From the NCBI RefSeq assembly GCF_024519725.1, contig NZ_JALJRK010000003.1, forward strand, positions 62,001 to 126,000: a DNA stretch of 64,000 nt. The letters run 5' to 3'. This DNA comes from Microvirga sp. Mcv34. GTDB lineage: Bacteria > Pseudomonadota > Alphaproteobacteria > Rhizobiales > Beijerinckiaceae. The translations under genes were made by a program, and so were the position numbers. Positions 54,531 through 62,773 of this stretch are shown piece by piece. The notes beneath the pieces were generated by a model that made no database searches, was not told where the DNA came from, and saw nothing but the letters and a program-made list of their open reading frames with translations. The stretch's first letter is position 1, and the number at the start of each line of letters is the position of its first letter.

Positions 54531-56027
54531 TCAAGAAAGCGGCACGTCGATTGTGCAGACGACCCCGTCGGGCTCGTAGTCCAAGCTGACCGTGCCGTTC
54601 AGCTCCCGGGCCAGACCATCCTGAATCAGCCGCGATCCAAAACCCTTGCGGGTCGGAGGTGTGACCGGCGGACCGCCACGCTCCGCCCAGCGCAGCGACA
54701 GGCGCGGACCGCTCGGACCGGCAAGGATTGACCAGGAGATACGGACGACGCCCGATGCGGTGCTCAGGGCGCCGTACTTCAGGGCGTTGGTGAAAAGCTC
54801 GTGCAGGATCATGGAGAAGCTGAGAGCCATCGGGGGCGAAATGCGAAGAGCCGGGCCTTCGGTTTCGACGCGGCTGCACTCCGCCTCGTCGGTCCGGTAA
54901 GGCGCGCATGCCTCCGTTAGGACGTCCGAGAATTCGGCTCCCTCCCACTTCTCCCGCGTCAGCACGTCATGAGCGCGGGCGAGGGCGAACAGTCGCGCCT
55001 CGAAGGTGGCGCAGGCGGACGGCAGAGGCTGAAGACTTTGGGTCGCAGCGCCGCGGAAGCTTTGCGCCGCAAGGGATTGGACCGTTGCGAGCGTGTTCTT
55101 CACCCGATGATTCAACTCGTTGAGCAGCAGACGCTGATGCTCTTCGGAACGCTTCTGCTCGGTGATGTCGATCTGAATTCCATCCCAGACGATCTTGCCG
55201 TTCGGCAGCCGGCGCGGCGCATCGACGATGCGCTGCCAGCGGATCTCACCGGTCTTGGCGTGGCGAATGGCGAACTCGATGTCGAGGGGTTTGAGTTGGG
55301 CATGCGCTTCCAGCTGCGCCCGATGGACGGACTCGCGGAACTCCGGGAGGATGAGATTGAAGAGAAGACTTTGATCGCCCGGGACCTTGTCCGCGGGGAT
55401 GCCGTTCAACCGCTCGCAACTGGCCGAGACGTAGATGAAGCGACGGCCCTCAAAGCCGACGCCGTTATCCATCTGATAAACCATGCCGAGCGGGAGATTG
55501 TCGGCTAGAGCGCTGATCTGCGCCTGGCGCTCGCGCATTTCTTCCTCGGCGCAGTGGCGCTCCGTCCGGTCGCGGAAGCTGACGCCGAGGCCGCTCTTGA
55601 AGGGAAAGACGCGAAATTCCAGGTAGTGCCCCGGGCGGCCCACGGCTTCGGCCTCGAACACGTGAGGCTGTCCGGACGCGAGTACCTCTTCGTAGCGCCG
55701 CCTCAGCTCGGTGCCGCCGGATTGGGGGAACACATCCCAGATCACCTGGTGCAGCATGGAATGGCGAGGCTCGCCGAAATAACTTTCCGCCGCGCGGTTG
55801 ATATAGCTGAAGCGCCATTGGTCATCGAGGGCGTAGAACGCGTCTCCGATGCCTTCCAGGACCACCGAGAGCTGAGCTTGGACCTTCGTTTCGATGGTAT
55901 GGGCGAGGGCCTCTTGCAGGGCGCTGTCTGGGGCGCCCTTGAATTGCTCGGAGACAGAGGCGGCGAAGTCGCCGGTGAGCTGCTCCAGATCCACGGGTGA
56001 GGCCAATACGGTGCCGAGCATGTTCAT
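54531..56027 (-). CDS. PAS-domain sensor histidine kinase, HWE type
   Basis: A 498-residue soluble kinase with two PAS domains (GIGDAFYALDDQWRFSYINR; LPLGMVYQMDNGVGFEGR) and an HWE kinase core. The phospho-His is in ELNHRVKNTLATVQ near residue 306, and the N box is ILHELFTNALKYGALS. WAERGGPPV gives the WxE motif that names the family. No response regulator is adjacent. It is the second such kinase in the window, but its PAS set and linker differ from the one at 32-34 kb. Confidence 0.9.
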   Translation of the reverse strand: MNMLGTVLASPVDLEQLTGDFAASVSEQFKGAPDSALQEALAHTIETKVQAQLSVVLEGIGDAFYALDDQWRFSYINRAAESYFGEPRHSMLHQVIWDVFPQSGGTELRRRYEEVLASGQPHVFEAEAVGRPGHYLEFRVFPFKSGLGVSFRDRTERHCAEEEMRERQAQISALADNLPLGMVYQMDNGVGFEGRRFIYVSASCERLNGIPADKVPGDQSLLFNLILPEFRESVHRAQLEAHAQLKPLDIEFAIRHAKTGEIRWQRIVDAPRRLPNGKIVWDGIQIDITEQKRSEEHQRLLLNELNHRVKNTLATVQSLAAQSFRGAATQSLQPLPSACATFEARLFALARAHDVLTREKWEGAEFSDVLTEACAPYRTDEAECSRVETEGPALRISPPMALSFSMILHELFTNALKYGALSTASGVVRISWSILAGPSGPRLSLRWAERGGPPVTPPTRKGFGSRLIQDGLARELNGTVSLDYEPDGVVCTIDVPLS

Positions 56028-56158
56028 TCATGAAACATAATCACGAAACCGAGATTAACGCAACGTTTCTACATTTCAATAAACAGGTGGCCATTCGGTT
56101 CAACCGGGTGCTTCGCCGGTTCCGATCGCGACCTCAAATTTGCCCGGTCCGCGCGGAA

Positions 56159-56353
56159 TCAGGATTCCGGCTGGGCCTGGCCTTTGTCGAAGTTTGGGTT
56201 CTTCGGAATGCTGAAGGCTTCCGCGGCGCAGATCAGCATGAACAGAGCGATCACGCCGCCGATCTCGGCCACGCTCACCAGAATCGAAGAGGGGTCGCCC
56301 ATATAAGCGAAAGCGCCCATGACGAGCGCGGAAACAGCAGCCCAAAAGATCAT
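56159..56353 (-). CDS. Small two-span membrane protein
   Basis: A 64-residue protein starting MIFWAAVSALVMGAFAYMGD, with a second hydrophobic segment (AEIGGVIALFMLICAAEAF) and a short polar tail ending KGQAQPES. GGAGA is eight bases before this ATG; a longer frame starting 12 codons upstream lacks a ribosome binding site. No family recognised, function unknown. The gap 56354-56512 separates it from the divergent nuclease gene. Confidence 0.6.
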   Translation of the reverse strand: MIFWAAVSALVMGAFAYMGDPSSILVSVAEIGGVIALFMLICAAEAFSIPKNPNFDKGQAQPES

Positions 56354-56512
56354 GGGCCTTCTCCCCTGCAAAGCTTGATGCGCACACATAACGGCCTAGG
56401 TCCCAATAAGTTCCTAAGGCCGGGCGAAAGATTCCCGAGACCTGCCGTAACGGCAAGGGAAAAATGCCCTAAATCCCGATCTTCGATAAACTATTTTCGA
56501 GTCGTTCGTTCC

Positions 56513-57544
56513 ATGCGCCCGATCATTCGTCGGATCGTCCGAAAACTCGATGCTCCCGAGGCCTCGATCCTGGGGGATGCGCGAAAGGCCGCGCTGAAGC
56601 GCGAGGGCGACCAAGACGCCTTCCTGGCGCGCATTCCGGCCTTTCGGGCCATGGAACAGGAGCCGCCGGCGCACCCGCTTCCTTGGCCCGGCTCGTTGAG
56701 AATTGCGGCCCTCAATGCGGAACGCATGAAGGATCGACCGTCGGTTCGCCGTATGATGAGCCGAGCGGGTGCCGATATCGCATTGTTCAGCGAAGTCGAT
56801 CTCGGCATGGCTCGGTCCGGCAACGTGCACAACATCCGCGATCTCATCACCGGAACGGGAGAGGGCTATCTCTACGGCGTCGAGTTCGTGGAACTCGATC
56901 TCGGTGATCGACAGGAGATGCGCGCCCATCCGGGCGAGCGGAATGTCTGCGGTCTCCACGGCAACGCCATCGTGAGCGGGCTGGCCGTCGAGGCCCCGCA
57001 TCTGATTCCGCTCGAGGAGAACGGCCTCTGGTTTTTCGGCATCGACGGCGCGCAGCGGCGAATCGGCGGGCGGATGGCGCTGGCCGCGCGAGTCGCCGGG
57101 GCACCTTCGCCGCTCTGGATCGTCTCCACCCACCTCGAAAGCAAGACCGATCCGGCGGATCGCCAAGCGCAGATCCAGGCGCTTCTGCGCGCCCTCGATT
57201 CCGTCGCACGGAACGCGCCCTGCATTATCGGCGGGGACTTCAACACCAAGGCTCTGCCGCGCGGAGAGGATGAGCGGCGCCGCCTGCTCGAGGCGCCGGA
57301 GCGCGACGAGCCCTTGTTCGCCGACCTGCGCGACGCCGGATTTACATGGCGACACGCGAATCTCGCGCTGCCGACCCAAAACCCAGGTCCGACCAGCAAG
57401 CACGAGCCGCCGTTCGGAAAACTCGACTGGCTGGTGGTGCGCGGGCTCTCGGCGGCAAATCCGCAGATCGTGCCAGCGCGGGACGAGCAGGGCAGGGCCA
57501 TTTCGGATCACGAGATGATCACGGTCGATGTGAGCTTTCCGTGA
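56513..57544 (+). CDS. Endonuclease/exonuclease/phosphatase family protein
   Basis: A 343-residue EEP-fold phosphodiesterase, like DNase I or metal-dependent phosphatases. Visible motifs: LRIAALNAERM (Asn and Glu region), HTHLES-type IVSTHLESKTDPADR with catalytic His, CIIGGDFNTKA with Asp/Asn, and the final ISDHEMITVDV with Asp-His. No signal peptide is seen, so cytoplasmic substrate is likely but unknown. The start was placed at MRPIIRRIVRKLD, 172 codons inside the open frame; upstream codons have no similarity. Confidence 0.85.
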   Translation: MRPIIRRIVRKLDAPEASILGDARKAALKREGDQDAFLARIPAFRAMEQEPPAHPLPWPGSLRIAALNAERMKDRPSVRRMMSRAGADIALFSEVDLGMARSGNVHNIRDLITGTGEGYLYGVEFVELDLGDRQEMRAHPGERNVCGLHGNAIVSGLAVEAPHLIPLEENGLWFFGIDGAQRRIGGRMALAARVAGAPSPLWIVSTHLESKTDPADRQAQIQALLRALDSVARNAPCIIGGDFNTKALPRGEDERRRLLEAPERDEPLFADLRDAGFTWRHANLALPTQNPGPTSKHEPPFGKLDWLVVRGLSAANPQIVPARDEQGRAISDHEMITVDVSFP

Positions 57545-57731
57545 GTCGCGGGGCAAGCGTTCATGTATAGCTTCGCTTGCGATCCCGTTCCGAGGTGAAG
57601 CTTGAAATAAAGCCGAGTAACGAGCGTTTCAGGCATCTGATCAGTATTTTGATGCCCGATGGTAGAGACTGTGAGAGTGCGTCGGATGTTTTTGATTGAT
57701 TTATCGTATGTTCTGATTTTGATCGCGCATG

Positions 57732-57757
57732 GACGCAACAACATCCGATGTTGCGTC
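57732..57757. repeat. Inverted repeat in the gap before the packaging genes
   Basis: GACGCAACA (57732-57740) and TGTTGCGTC (57749-57757) form a perfect 9-bp stem with loop ACATCCGA. It lies in the 500-bp non-coding stretch 57545-58050, which is AT-rich compared with its flanks and shows no gene. It may be an operator or terminator; its function is not known. Confidence 0.5.
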
Positions 57758-57917
57758 GACTAGGAGAACTTTCCAGAAACGTCTTTCGGATGAGAACGGA
57801 TTCGCTCCAGTGAAGCCGAGTCGGTCTGACGGTTGTGGACAAAGCGATCTTACGAGATGGGCATGGCGGCGCAAACCCTTGCCCTGCAACAATGTCCGTT
57901 AGTGATACACAATAACC

Positions 57918-57946
57918 TTGACAGCGTTACGGTCTTAGAGTACAAA
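57918..57946 (+). promoter_or_regulatory. Sigma-70-type promoter upstream of the terminase genes
   Basis: TTGACA (57918-57923), a 17-base spacer and TACAAA (57941-57946) form a near-consensus promoter. The expected start is about 57953. Transcription would pass through a terminator at 58007-58037 before reaching the terminase small subunit ATG at 58051, implying a short leader RNA or attenuation. Confidence 0.6.
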
Positions 57947-58006
57947 ACGTGAACACTGACGAAGTGTGAATGCAGCCCCCGCTTCACGGTTTCCGGTGTC
58001 CCTCCA

Positions 58007-58037
58007 CCGCCCAGCGCCTCCGCCTGGGCGGTTTTTT
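58007..58037 (+). terminator. Intrinsic terminator between promoter and terminase gene
   Basis: CCGCCCAG (58007-58014) pairs with CTGGGCGG (58024-58031), followed directly by six T residues (58032-58037). It ends 13 bp before the terminase ATG. The position, after a strong promoter and before the first structural gene, suggests premature termination as a control step. Confidence 0.85.
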
Positions 58038-58050
58038 ATTGGCTCATTCC

Positions 58051-58599
58051 ATGCCCAAGAGAATCGAAGTCACCGACGAACAGAGGCAGCAGGCCTGGGA
58101 GATCTATGCCCGCGAGCCGGGCAAGAATCTCCCGGACATCCAGAAATTTCTCGGCCTCAGCGCCAGCGGCTTCGTGCGGATGCGCCAGCGCTGGGGCTGG
58201 CCGTCTCGCCAGGTTGCGCTCAACGAAAACGCCTTAAGCAAGGCCGGCAAGAACGAGGGCGGCGTCGCGGGCCTTCACAAGGCCGCCGCGGCATCAGTCA
58301 ACGATGCCGCGCGGGCTCTCGCCCAGGCGACCCGGGTTCAGATCGACGCGCTTATGGACGAACAGCGCACCGGACGCGCCAAGGATCACGACAAGACGGC
58401 CCGACGGCTCGCCTCCTATGCCAAGACGCTGGCGTCTGCCCGGGCCCTGCTCGAACAGGAAGGCTCACCGCTCGATGACAGCGAGCATCACGATAAACCA
58501 CGACGCAGCCTCCACGAGCTGCGCGACGAACTTGCTCACCATCTTGACCGGGTTATCGCGGAAGAGGAGGCTCGCGGACGCGACGGCATCCTGGTCTGA
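58051..58599 (+). CDS. Terminase small subunit-like / packaging-module protein
   Basis: A 182-residue protein with an N-terminal helix-turn-helix-like part (DEQRQQAWEIYAREPGKNLPDIQKFLGLSASGFVRMRQRWGW), a charged helical middle and an acidic C-terminus rich in Glu/Arg. Position directly before a large terminase and the DNA-binding-like start fit a small terminase of the gene-transfer-agent type (g1-like), but the sequence is not diagnostic. It overlaps the large terminase gene. Confidence 0.6.
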   Translation: MPKRIEVTDEQRQQAWEIYAREPGKNLPDIQKFLGLSASGFVRMRQRWGWPSRQVALNENALSKAGKNEGGVAGLHKAAAASVNDAARALAQATRVQIDALMDEQRTGRAKDHDKTARRLASYAKTLASARALLEQEGSPLDDSEHHDKPRRSLHELRDELAHHLDRVIAEEEARGRDGILV

Positions 58600-59860
58600 A
58601 CACGATTTCGAACAGGTGCTGCGCCATTGGCCGATCCGCTGCCGGCCCGAGCAGCGGCTGCCCGGCCTTGCGCGCAAGCACGATCCCTGGACGACCTGGC
58701 TCATCCTCGGTGGGCGAGGGGCGGGCAAGACCCGCACCGGCGCCGAGTGGGTGCGCGGCATCGCGCTTGCGCAACCCGACTTCGCCCATCAATCGTCGCG
58801 GCGTATCGCGCTGATCGGCGAAACTTTTTCCGATGCGCGCAACGTGATGGTGGAGGGGCCTGCGGGCATTCTCTCCATCCATGGGCGCCATGAACGTCCC
58901 GCCTGGTCGCCGTCCCTGCGCAAGCTCGAATGGGCGAACGGCGCGGTCGCGCATGTGTTCTCGGCGGAGGATCCGGATTCCCTGCGCGGCCCGCAATTCG
59001 ACGCCGCCTGGGCCGACGAGCTCGCCAAGTGGAGGCACGTGGAGGAGACCTGGGACATGCTGCAATTCGGCCTTCGCCTTGGAGCGCATCCGCGCCAGAT
59101 GGTGACGACCACACCGCGGCCGATCCCGCTCATCAAGCGCTTCCTCGCCGATCCCACAGTGGCGGTGTCGCGGGTGCGCACGTCCGACAATGCAGAGAAC
59201 CTGGCGCCTGTCTTTCTCGATACGGTCATGCGCCGCTATGCAGGCACGCGTCTTGGCCGGCAGGAACTCGACGGAGACATCATCGAGGATCGTCCGGACG
59301 CCCTGTGGACCCGCGACGTGATCGAAGCGAACCGCGTCGCGTCCGCGCCGCCGCTCGCGCGCATCGTCGTGGCCGTCGACCCGCCGGCCTCCTCGTCGAA
59401 GCGCGCCGATGCCTGCGGGATCGTTGCAGCGGGCGTGGACGAGGACGGCATCGCATATGTCATGGAGGATGCGACCGCCGCGCACCTGAAGCCGCCGGAA
59501 TGGGCCGCGAAGGCCGTGGCGCTCTACCGGCGCTTGGAGGCCGACGCGCTCGTCGTCGAGACGAACCAGGGCGGCGAGATGGCGACCGGCGTGATCCGTG
59601 AGGTCGATCCTTCCGTGCCCGTGATCGGCGTGCGCGCGACGCGCGGCAAGTACCTGCGCGCCGAGCCGGTCTCTGTGCTCTACGCGCAGGCCCGCGTTCG
59701 TCACGTGGGGGCGCTGCCGGAACTGGAAGACGAGCTGTGTGACTTCGGCCCTGGCGGTCTCACCTCAGGCCGATCTCCCGACCGTATGGACGCCCTCGTG
59801 TGGGCGCTCACCGACCTGATGCTGCGGGAGAAGCGCGAGCCACGGGTGCGGGTGTTGTGA
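58544..59860 (+). CDS. Phage/GTA terminase large subunit
   Basis: DNA-packaging motor of about 438 residues. The ATPase part has Walker A GGRGAGKT (about residues 56-63), then GETFSDARNVMVEGPAGIL, and Walker B-like FDAAWADELAKW. The nuclease part has VVAVDPPASSSK and later ALVVETNQGGEM with acidic residues, ending SPDRMDALVWALTDLML. The pattern matches RcGTA g2-type terminases. The start is uncertain (TTG at 58544 or 58532); the GAGGAGG at 58562 has no in-frame start after it. Confidence 0.85.
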   Translation: MTGLSRKRRLADATASWSEHDFEQVLRHWPIRCRPEQRLPGLARKHDPWTTWLILGGRGAGKTRTGAEWVRGIALAQPDFAHQSSRRIALIGETFSDARNVMVEGPAGILSIHGRHERPAWSPSLRKLEWANGAVAHVFSAEDPDSLRGPQFDAAWADELAKWRHVEETWDMLQFGLRLGAHPRQMVTTTPRPIPLIKRFLADPTVAVSRVRTSDNAENLAPVFLDTVMRRYAGTRLGRQELDGDIIEDRPDALWTRDVIEANRVASAPPLARIVVAVDPPASSSKRADACGIVAAGVDEDGIAYVMEDATAAHLKPPEWAAKAVALYRRLEADALVVETNQGGEMATGVIREVDPSVPVIGVRATRGKYLRAEPVSVLYAQARVRHVGALPELEDELCDFGPGGLTSGRSPDRMDALVWALTDLMLREKREPRVRVL

Positions 59861-60118
59861 CGGGCGCGCCTCGAAGAAGCGCGATCACCGGCATGGGACC
59901 TCAGATCGCGTTCAGCGTGTCATGACGAGGCTTGAAAAACGCCCCAGCCGAAGCACTACGTTCACGCAAGTCTCCAGCCGGGGCGCCGTGACTCCCGTAG
60001 GGGCAAAAAACGGAGCCACGGTGCATAAGCTATGGGGTTTCACGCAATCCTCAACGTCTCCTGATGGAGTGAGTCTTTGGAGCAGCTCTCCCGGAAGGGA
60101 ACACCTCTTTAGAGCCCG

Positions 60119-60595
60119 ATGTCCCAAGCATCGCACACGGAACCGTTCGAGGGTAAGGGGCGGGCGATCATTCGCCTGGAGGCCGGGGCGGATGGCAGCC
60201 CATCCGTGCCGCTCCGCCCCGCCATCTGCCTCATGTCGTCCCGAATAGGAGAAGGGACGACAGAGCTCGAGAAACTGATGGTCGCGCCAGCCAAGTGGGG
60301 GGACCAACCTGGCTGGCGCGTGAATGTCGCTGGATGCCCCGCAACATCTGAAGACTACCTCATGGTCTGTGACCGTCCAATGACAACCCTGCAAAAATTG
60401 CCCGCTTCTTCGGCAACCCATGCGGAAGTTGTCGCCATTCTGAAACGCGCGAAGGCAGAGAGCGTCAGCGGCGTGTCGGACGGCATCCTCTACGTCATCA
60501 CCGGCCTCGTGAGTCAGACGGCTTCTTCGCGACGATCAGAGTCTGATGGCGCTCACATTCCGCAATCTTTCCGCCGTCGTGGTGAGCCAGGATGA
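60119..60595 (+). CDS. Hypothetical protein between terminase and portal
   Basis: A 158-residue open frame, MSQASHTEPFEGKGRAIIRL onwards, with EKLMVAPAKWGDQPGWRVNV and MTTLQKLPASSATHAEVVAIL in the middle. Composition is protein-like but no family is recognised and there is no clear ribosome binding site. Its end overlaps the minus-strand DoxX gene by 60 bp. The stretch 59861-60118 before it has CGCCCC/GGGGCG inverted elements and no gene. Confidence 0.35.
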   Translation: MSQASHTEPFEGKGRAIIRLEAGADGSPSVPLRPAICLMSSRIGEGTTELEKLMVAPAKWGDQPGWRVNVAGCPATSEDYLMVCDRPMTTLQKLPASSATHAEVVAILKRAKAESVSGVSDGILYVITGLVSQTASSRRSESDGAHIPQSFRRRGEPG

Positions 60596-60901
60596 GATCG
60601 CCGCCTTGCTCTGGAGAAGCGCCTCGTCGCGAAGCAGGAGGTCTCGATAGACCGTTCCGTTCAGGAGGCTGAAGAGCACGATGGCGGGGATCGCGAAGCG
60701 CCATTGGAGTCCGATGGCGATGCAAAATCCCAGGACGAGTTCCACGAGAGTGGCTCCGGGAGCGACGAGCCAGGCATAGGGGACGCCCATGTCCTTCAGA
60801 GTCCACATGGCGTCATTGTTCTGGTTGAACTTGCTGATGCTGGGCAGCAGGAGAAAGGCGGCCAAGAGCAGCCTTCCGCTCAGAATGAATGTGCGCTGCA
60901 T
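60536..60901 (-). CDS. DoxX-like membrane protein
   Basis: A 121-residue protein with four hydrophobic segments, starting MQRTFILSGRLLLAAFLLLP, then LVELVLGFCIAIGLQWRFAI. It resembles DoxX/DoxD-type quinone- or thiosulfate-linked membrane proteins. It is encoded against the direction of the packaging genes, between terminase and portal, where no such gene is normally found. Host-type cargo inserted in the module is the likely explanation. Confidence 0.7.
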   Translation of the reverse strand: MQRTFILSGRLLLAAFLLLPSISKFNQNNDAMWTLKDMGVPYAWLVAPGATLVELVLGFCIAIGLQWRFAIPAIVLFSLLNGTVYRDLLLRDEALLQSKAAISSWLTTTAERLRNVSAIRL

Positions 60902-61003
60902 GGCCTATTCCGGCGATGTTTATGTTACAAAGTATCGAAACGTAGTCGCCGGGGCCCGTGCCGTCAATAGAGACGGCAAATTGTTGTTATTCAAGGAGAT
61001 TGC

Positions 61004-62197
61004 ATGTTGAAGGGATGGTCCAGGCGATTTCGCTCGCCGCCCGAAGCCAAGGCTTCGCGCGCGCAAAGCGCCGTCGCGCTCTATGTCGCCGGGCGCGCCG
61101 TGTGGACGCCGCGCGACTATGCGGCTTTGTCCCGCGAGGGCTTCCAGAAGAACGCCATCGTGCATCGCGCCGTGCGGCTCGTGAGCGAGGCGGCGGCGTC
61201 GCTGCCGCTGGTGCTCAAGAGCGACGACCGGGAGCTGTCGGCGCATCCGCTTCTCGATCTGCTCTCGCGGCCGAATGCGCGCGAGACCGGACAGCGCTTT
61301 CTGGAGAGCCTCTACGGCCACCTCATGGTGTCCGGCAATGCCTATGTGGAGGCGGTAAGCCTCGACGGTGCGCCGCACGAGCTCTACGCCCTGCGGCCCG
61401 ACCGGATGCGCGTGGTGCCCGACGCGGACGGCTGGCCGGGCGCTTACGAATACGCGGTCGGCACGCAAACCGTGCGCTTCGCCATCCGCGACGACGACAA
61501 CGTGCAGCCGATCCTGCATCTGACCCTGTTCCATCCGGCGGACGACCATTACGGCCTCTCGCCCATGGAAGCGGCCGCGACCGCGCTCGACATCCACAAT
61601 GCGGCGGGCGCGTGGAACAAGGCGCTTCTCGACAACGCGGCGCGTCCCTCCGGTGCGCTCGTCGTCGGCGGCGCGACGCTCACCGACGCGCAGTTCGACC
61701 GGCTGAAGAGCGAGCTCGAAACCAATTATCAGGGCGCCGGCAATGCGGGCCGCCCGCTGCTCCTCGAGGGCGGCCTCGACTGGCGGCCGCTCTCGCTCTC
61801 GCCGAAGGACATGGATTTCGTCGAAGCGAAAGCGGCCGCCGCCCGCGAGATCGCGCTCGCCTTCGGCGTGCCGCCCCTGCTGCTCGGCCTTCCCGGCGAC
61901 AGCACCCACGCGAATTACGCCGAAGCCAACCGCGCCTTCTATCGCCAGACGGTGATCCCGCTCGTGAAGCGCACGGCGGAATCGCTGGCGCACTGGCTCG
62001 CCCCCGGCTTCGGCGAAACCCTGCGCCTCGAACCTGACCTCGACGCCATCGAGGCGCTCGCCGATGAACGCGAAAGCCTCTGGCGCCGCGTCTCCGCGGC
62101 GACGTTCCTGTCCGACGACGAGAACACATCGGGTTCGCAATCCGGAAAAGGCCGGATCTTCGTCGGGACGTTCCGGGAAAGGCGCCTCGCGGCGTAA
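61004..62197 (+). CDS. Phage/GTA portal protein (HK97 type), altered C-terminus
   Basis: A 397-residue portal forming the DNA entry ring. It starts after GGAG and shows SREGFQKNAIVHRAVRLVSE, HPLLDLLSRPNARETG, LYGHLMVSGNAYVEAV and GLPGDSTHANYAEANRAFY, as in RcGTA g3-like portals. Family similarity runs to FLSDDE; the last 25 or so residues (NTSGSQSGKGRIFVGTFRER and on) are unlike the usual DEKRxAVGY-type ending. The change at about 62122 looks like a junction with foreign DNA. Head protease and capsid genes do not follow. Confidence 0.85.
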   Translation: MLKGWSRRFRSPPEAKASRAQSAVALYVAGRAVWTPRDYAALSREGFQKNAIVHRAVRLVSEAAASLPLVLKSDDRELSAHPLLDLLSRPNARETGQRFLESLYGHLMVSGNAYVEAVSLDGAPHELYALRPDRMRVVPDADGWPGAYEYAVGTQTVRFAIRDDDNVQPILHLTLFHPADDHYGLSPMEAAATALDIHNAAGAWNKALLDNAARPSGALVVGGATLTDAQFDRLKSELETNYQGAGNAGRPLLLEGGLDWRPLSLSPKDMDFVEAKAAAAREIALAFGVPPLLLGLPGDSTHANYAEANRAFYRQTVIPLVKRTAESLAHWLAPGFGETLRLEPDLDAIEALADERESLWRRVSAATFLSDDENTSGSQSGKGRIFVGTFRERRLAA

Positions 62198-62199
62198 TC

Positions 62200-62247
62200 G
62201 GACATTTCGTCCGCTTTTTCTGTTGACGCCCGGAAATTTTGTCCGCT
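62200..62247. promoter_or_regulatory. Paired operator-like repeats
   Basis: GGACATTTCGTCCGCT (62200-62215) and GGAAATTTTGTCCGCT (62232-62247) agree at 14 of 16 positions and start 32 bp apart, about three helical turns. Each has GGA..TCC dyad character. The second overlaps the spacer of the promoter at 62223-62252, which is the arrangement of repressor operators in phage-like elements. Confidence 0.5.
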
Positions 62248-62252
62248 AGTCT
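62223..62252 (+). promoter_or_regulatory. Promoter of the small-gene operon
   Basis: TTGACG (62223-62228), 18 bases, TAGTCT (62247-62252), ahead of a ribosome binding site AGAGGG and the ATG at 62281. The spacer contains one of two near-identical 16-base repeats. No earlier promoter for the operon is evident. Confidence 0.5.
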
Positions 62253-62280
62253 CCCTCGATCAACAGAGGGACACGACCCC

Positions 62281-62505
62281 ATGAAGAAGACGTTCACGAT
62301 CCGGCCGAACTCCTTCGGCTCCTCGCCTGTCACCATCCACGCCGAGAACGAGCGAGACGCGGCGATCCGCTTCGCCGAGACTGTCGGCCTGATCGCCGTC
62401 GATATCGAGATCCCTCCGCCGGCTCCGGATGCTCCGTTTCATCTGTCCTTCACAATCGGGACCGGCCGGAAGTTCGTCGCTTACGATGCTGCTATCGATC
62501 AGTAA
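62281..62505 (+). CDS. Small hypothetical protein, operon gene 1
   Basis: A 74-residue protein starting MKKTFTIRPNSFGSSPVTIH, with ERDAAIRFAETVGLIAVDIE and FHLSFTIGTGRKFVAYDAAI. Predicted alpha-beta mix, soluble. No family recognised. First gene after the operator-bearing promoter, with ribosome binding site AGAGGG. Its codons are much richer in GATC than those of the portal gene. Confidence 0.6.
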   Translation: MKKTFTIRPNSFGSSPVTIHAENERDAAIRFAETVGLIAVDIEIPPPAPDAPFHLSFTIGTGRKFVAYDAAIDQ

Positions 62506-62517
62506 GGAGCCGGGACG

Positions 62518-62772
62518 ATGAAGCTCTATCGGATCTGGAATGATCTCGGCGAGAGCCAAGGGACCGAATATTTCGGCTCCATGAGGGAAGCTGAGCGCGG
62601 CGCTCGCGCTGTCCTGAATGGAGACGAGCAAACGGACGCCGTCGAGATCTCCCTCGTCGAGATCGTCCCTCTCACAAAAGCTAACCTGATCGAGATCCTC
62701 AACTCCTCCGGCGGACGCTGCGAAGCCTCCTCCGAAGTCGTGAAGACGATCCGTCGCAAGGGAGACCGATAG
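62518..62772 (+). CDS. Small hypothetical protein, operon gene 2
   Basis: An 84-residue protein, MKLYRIWNDLGESQGTEYFG onwards, with EQTDAVEISLVEIVPLTKAN and a basic end (TIRRKGDR). Strong ribosome binding site (AAGGAG) in the 12-bp gap after gene 1. Mixed alpha-beta, soluble; unknown function. The pattern of short, acidic-to-mixed proteins in tight order is typical of phage early regions. Confidence 0.6.
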   Translation: MKLYRIWNDLGESQGTEYFGSMREAERGARAVLNGDEQTDAVEISLVEIVPLTKANLIEILNSSGGRCEASSEVVKTIRRKGDR

Positions 62773-62773
62773 G

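Noticed and set aside
57960..58037. Possible 3' end of tmRNA or tRNA as an attachment site before the packaging genes
   Set aside because: The sequence lacks a TTCRANNC T-loop and CCA-type acceptor end; the structure is better explained as an intrinsic terminator.
59912..60421. Minus-strand frame of 169 codons after the large terminase
   Set aside because: Cys/Arg/His-rich composition without any family pattern and no start signal; the plus-strand frame 60119-60595 is somewhat more protein-like, and even that is weak.
62126..62145. GGTTCGCAATCC, resembling a tRNA T-arm at the portal junction
   Set aside because: No acceptor, D or anticodon stems can be placed around it, and the T-loop lacks the expected TTCRA order, so it is not a tRNA fragment that can be supported.
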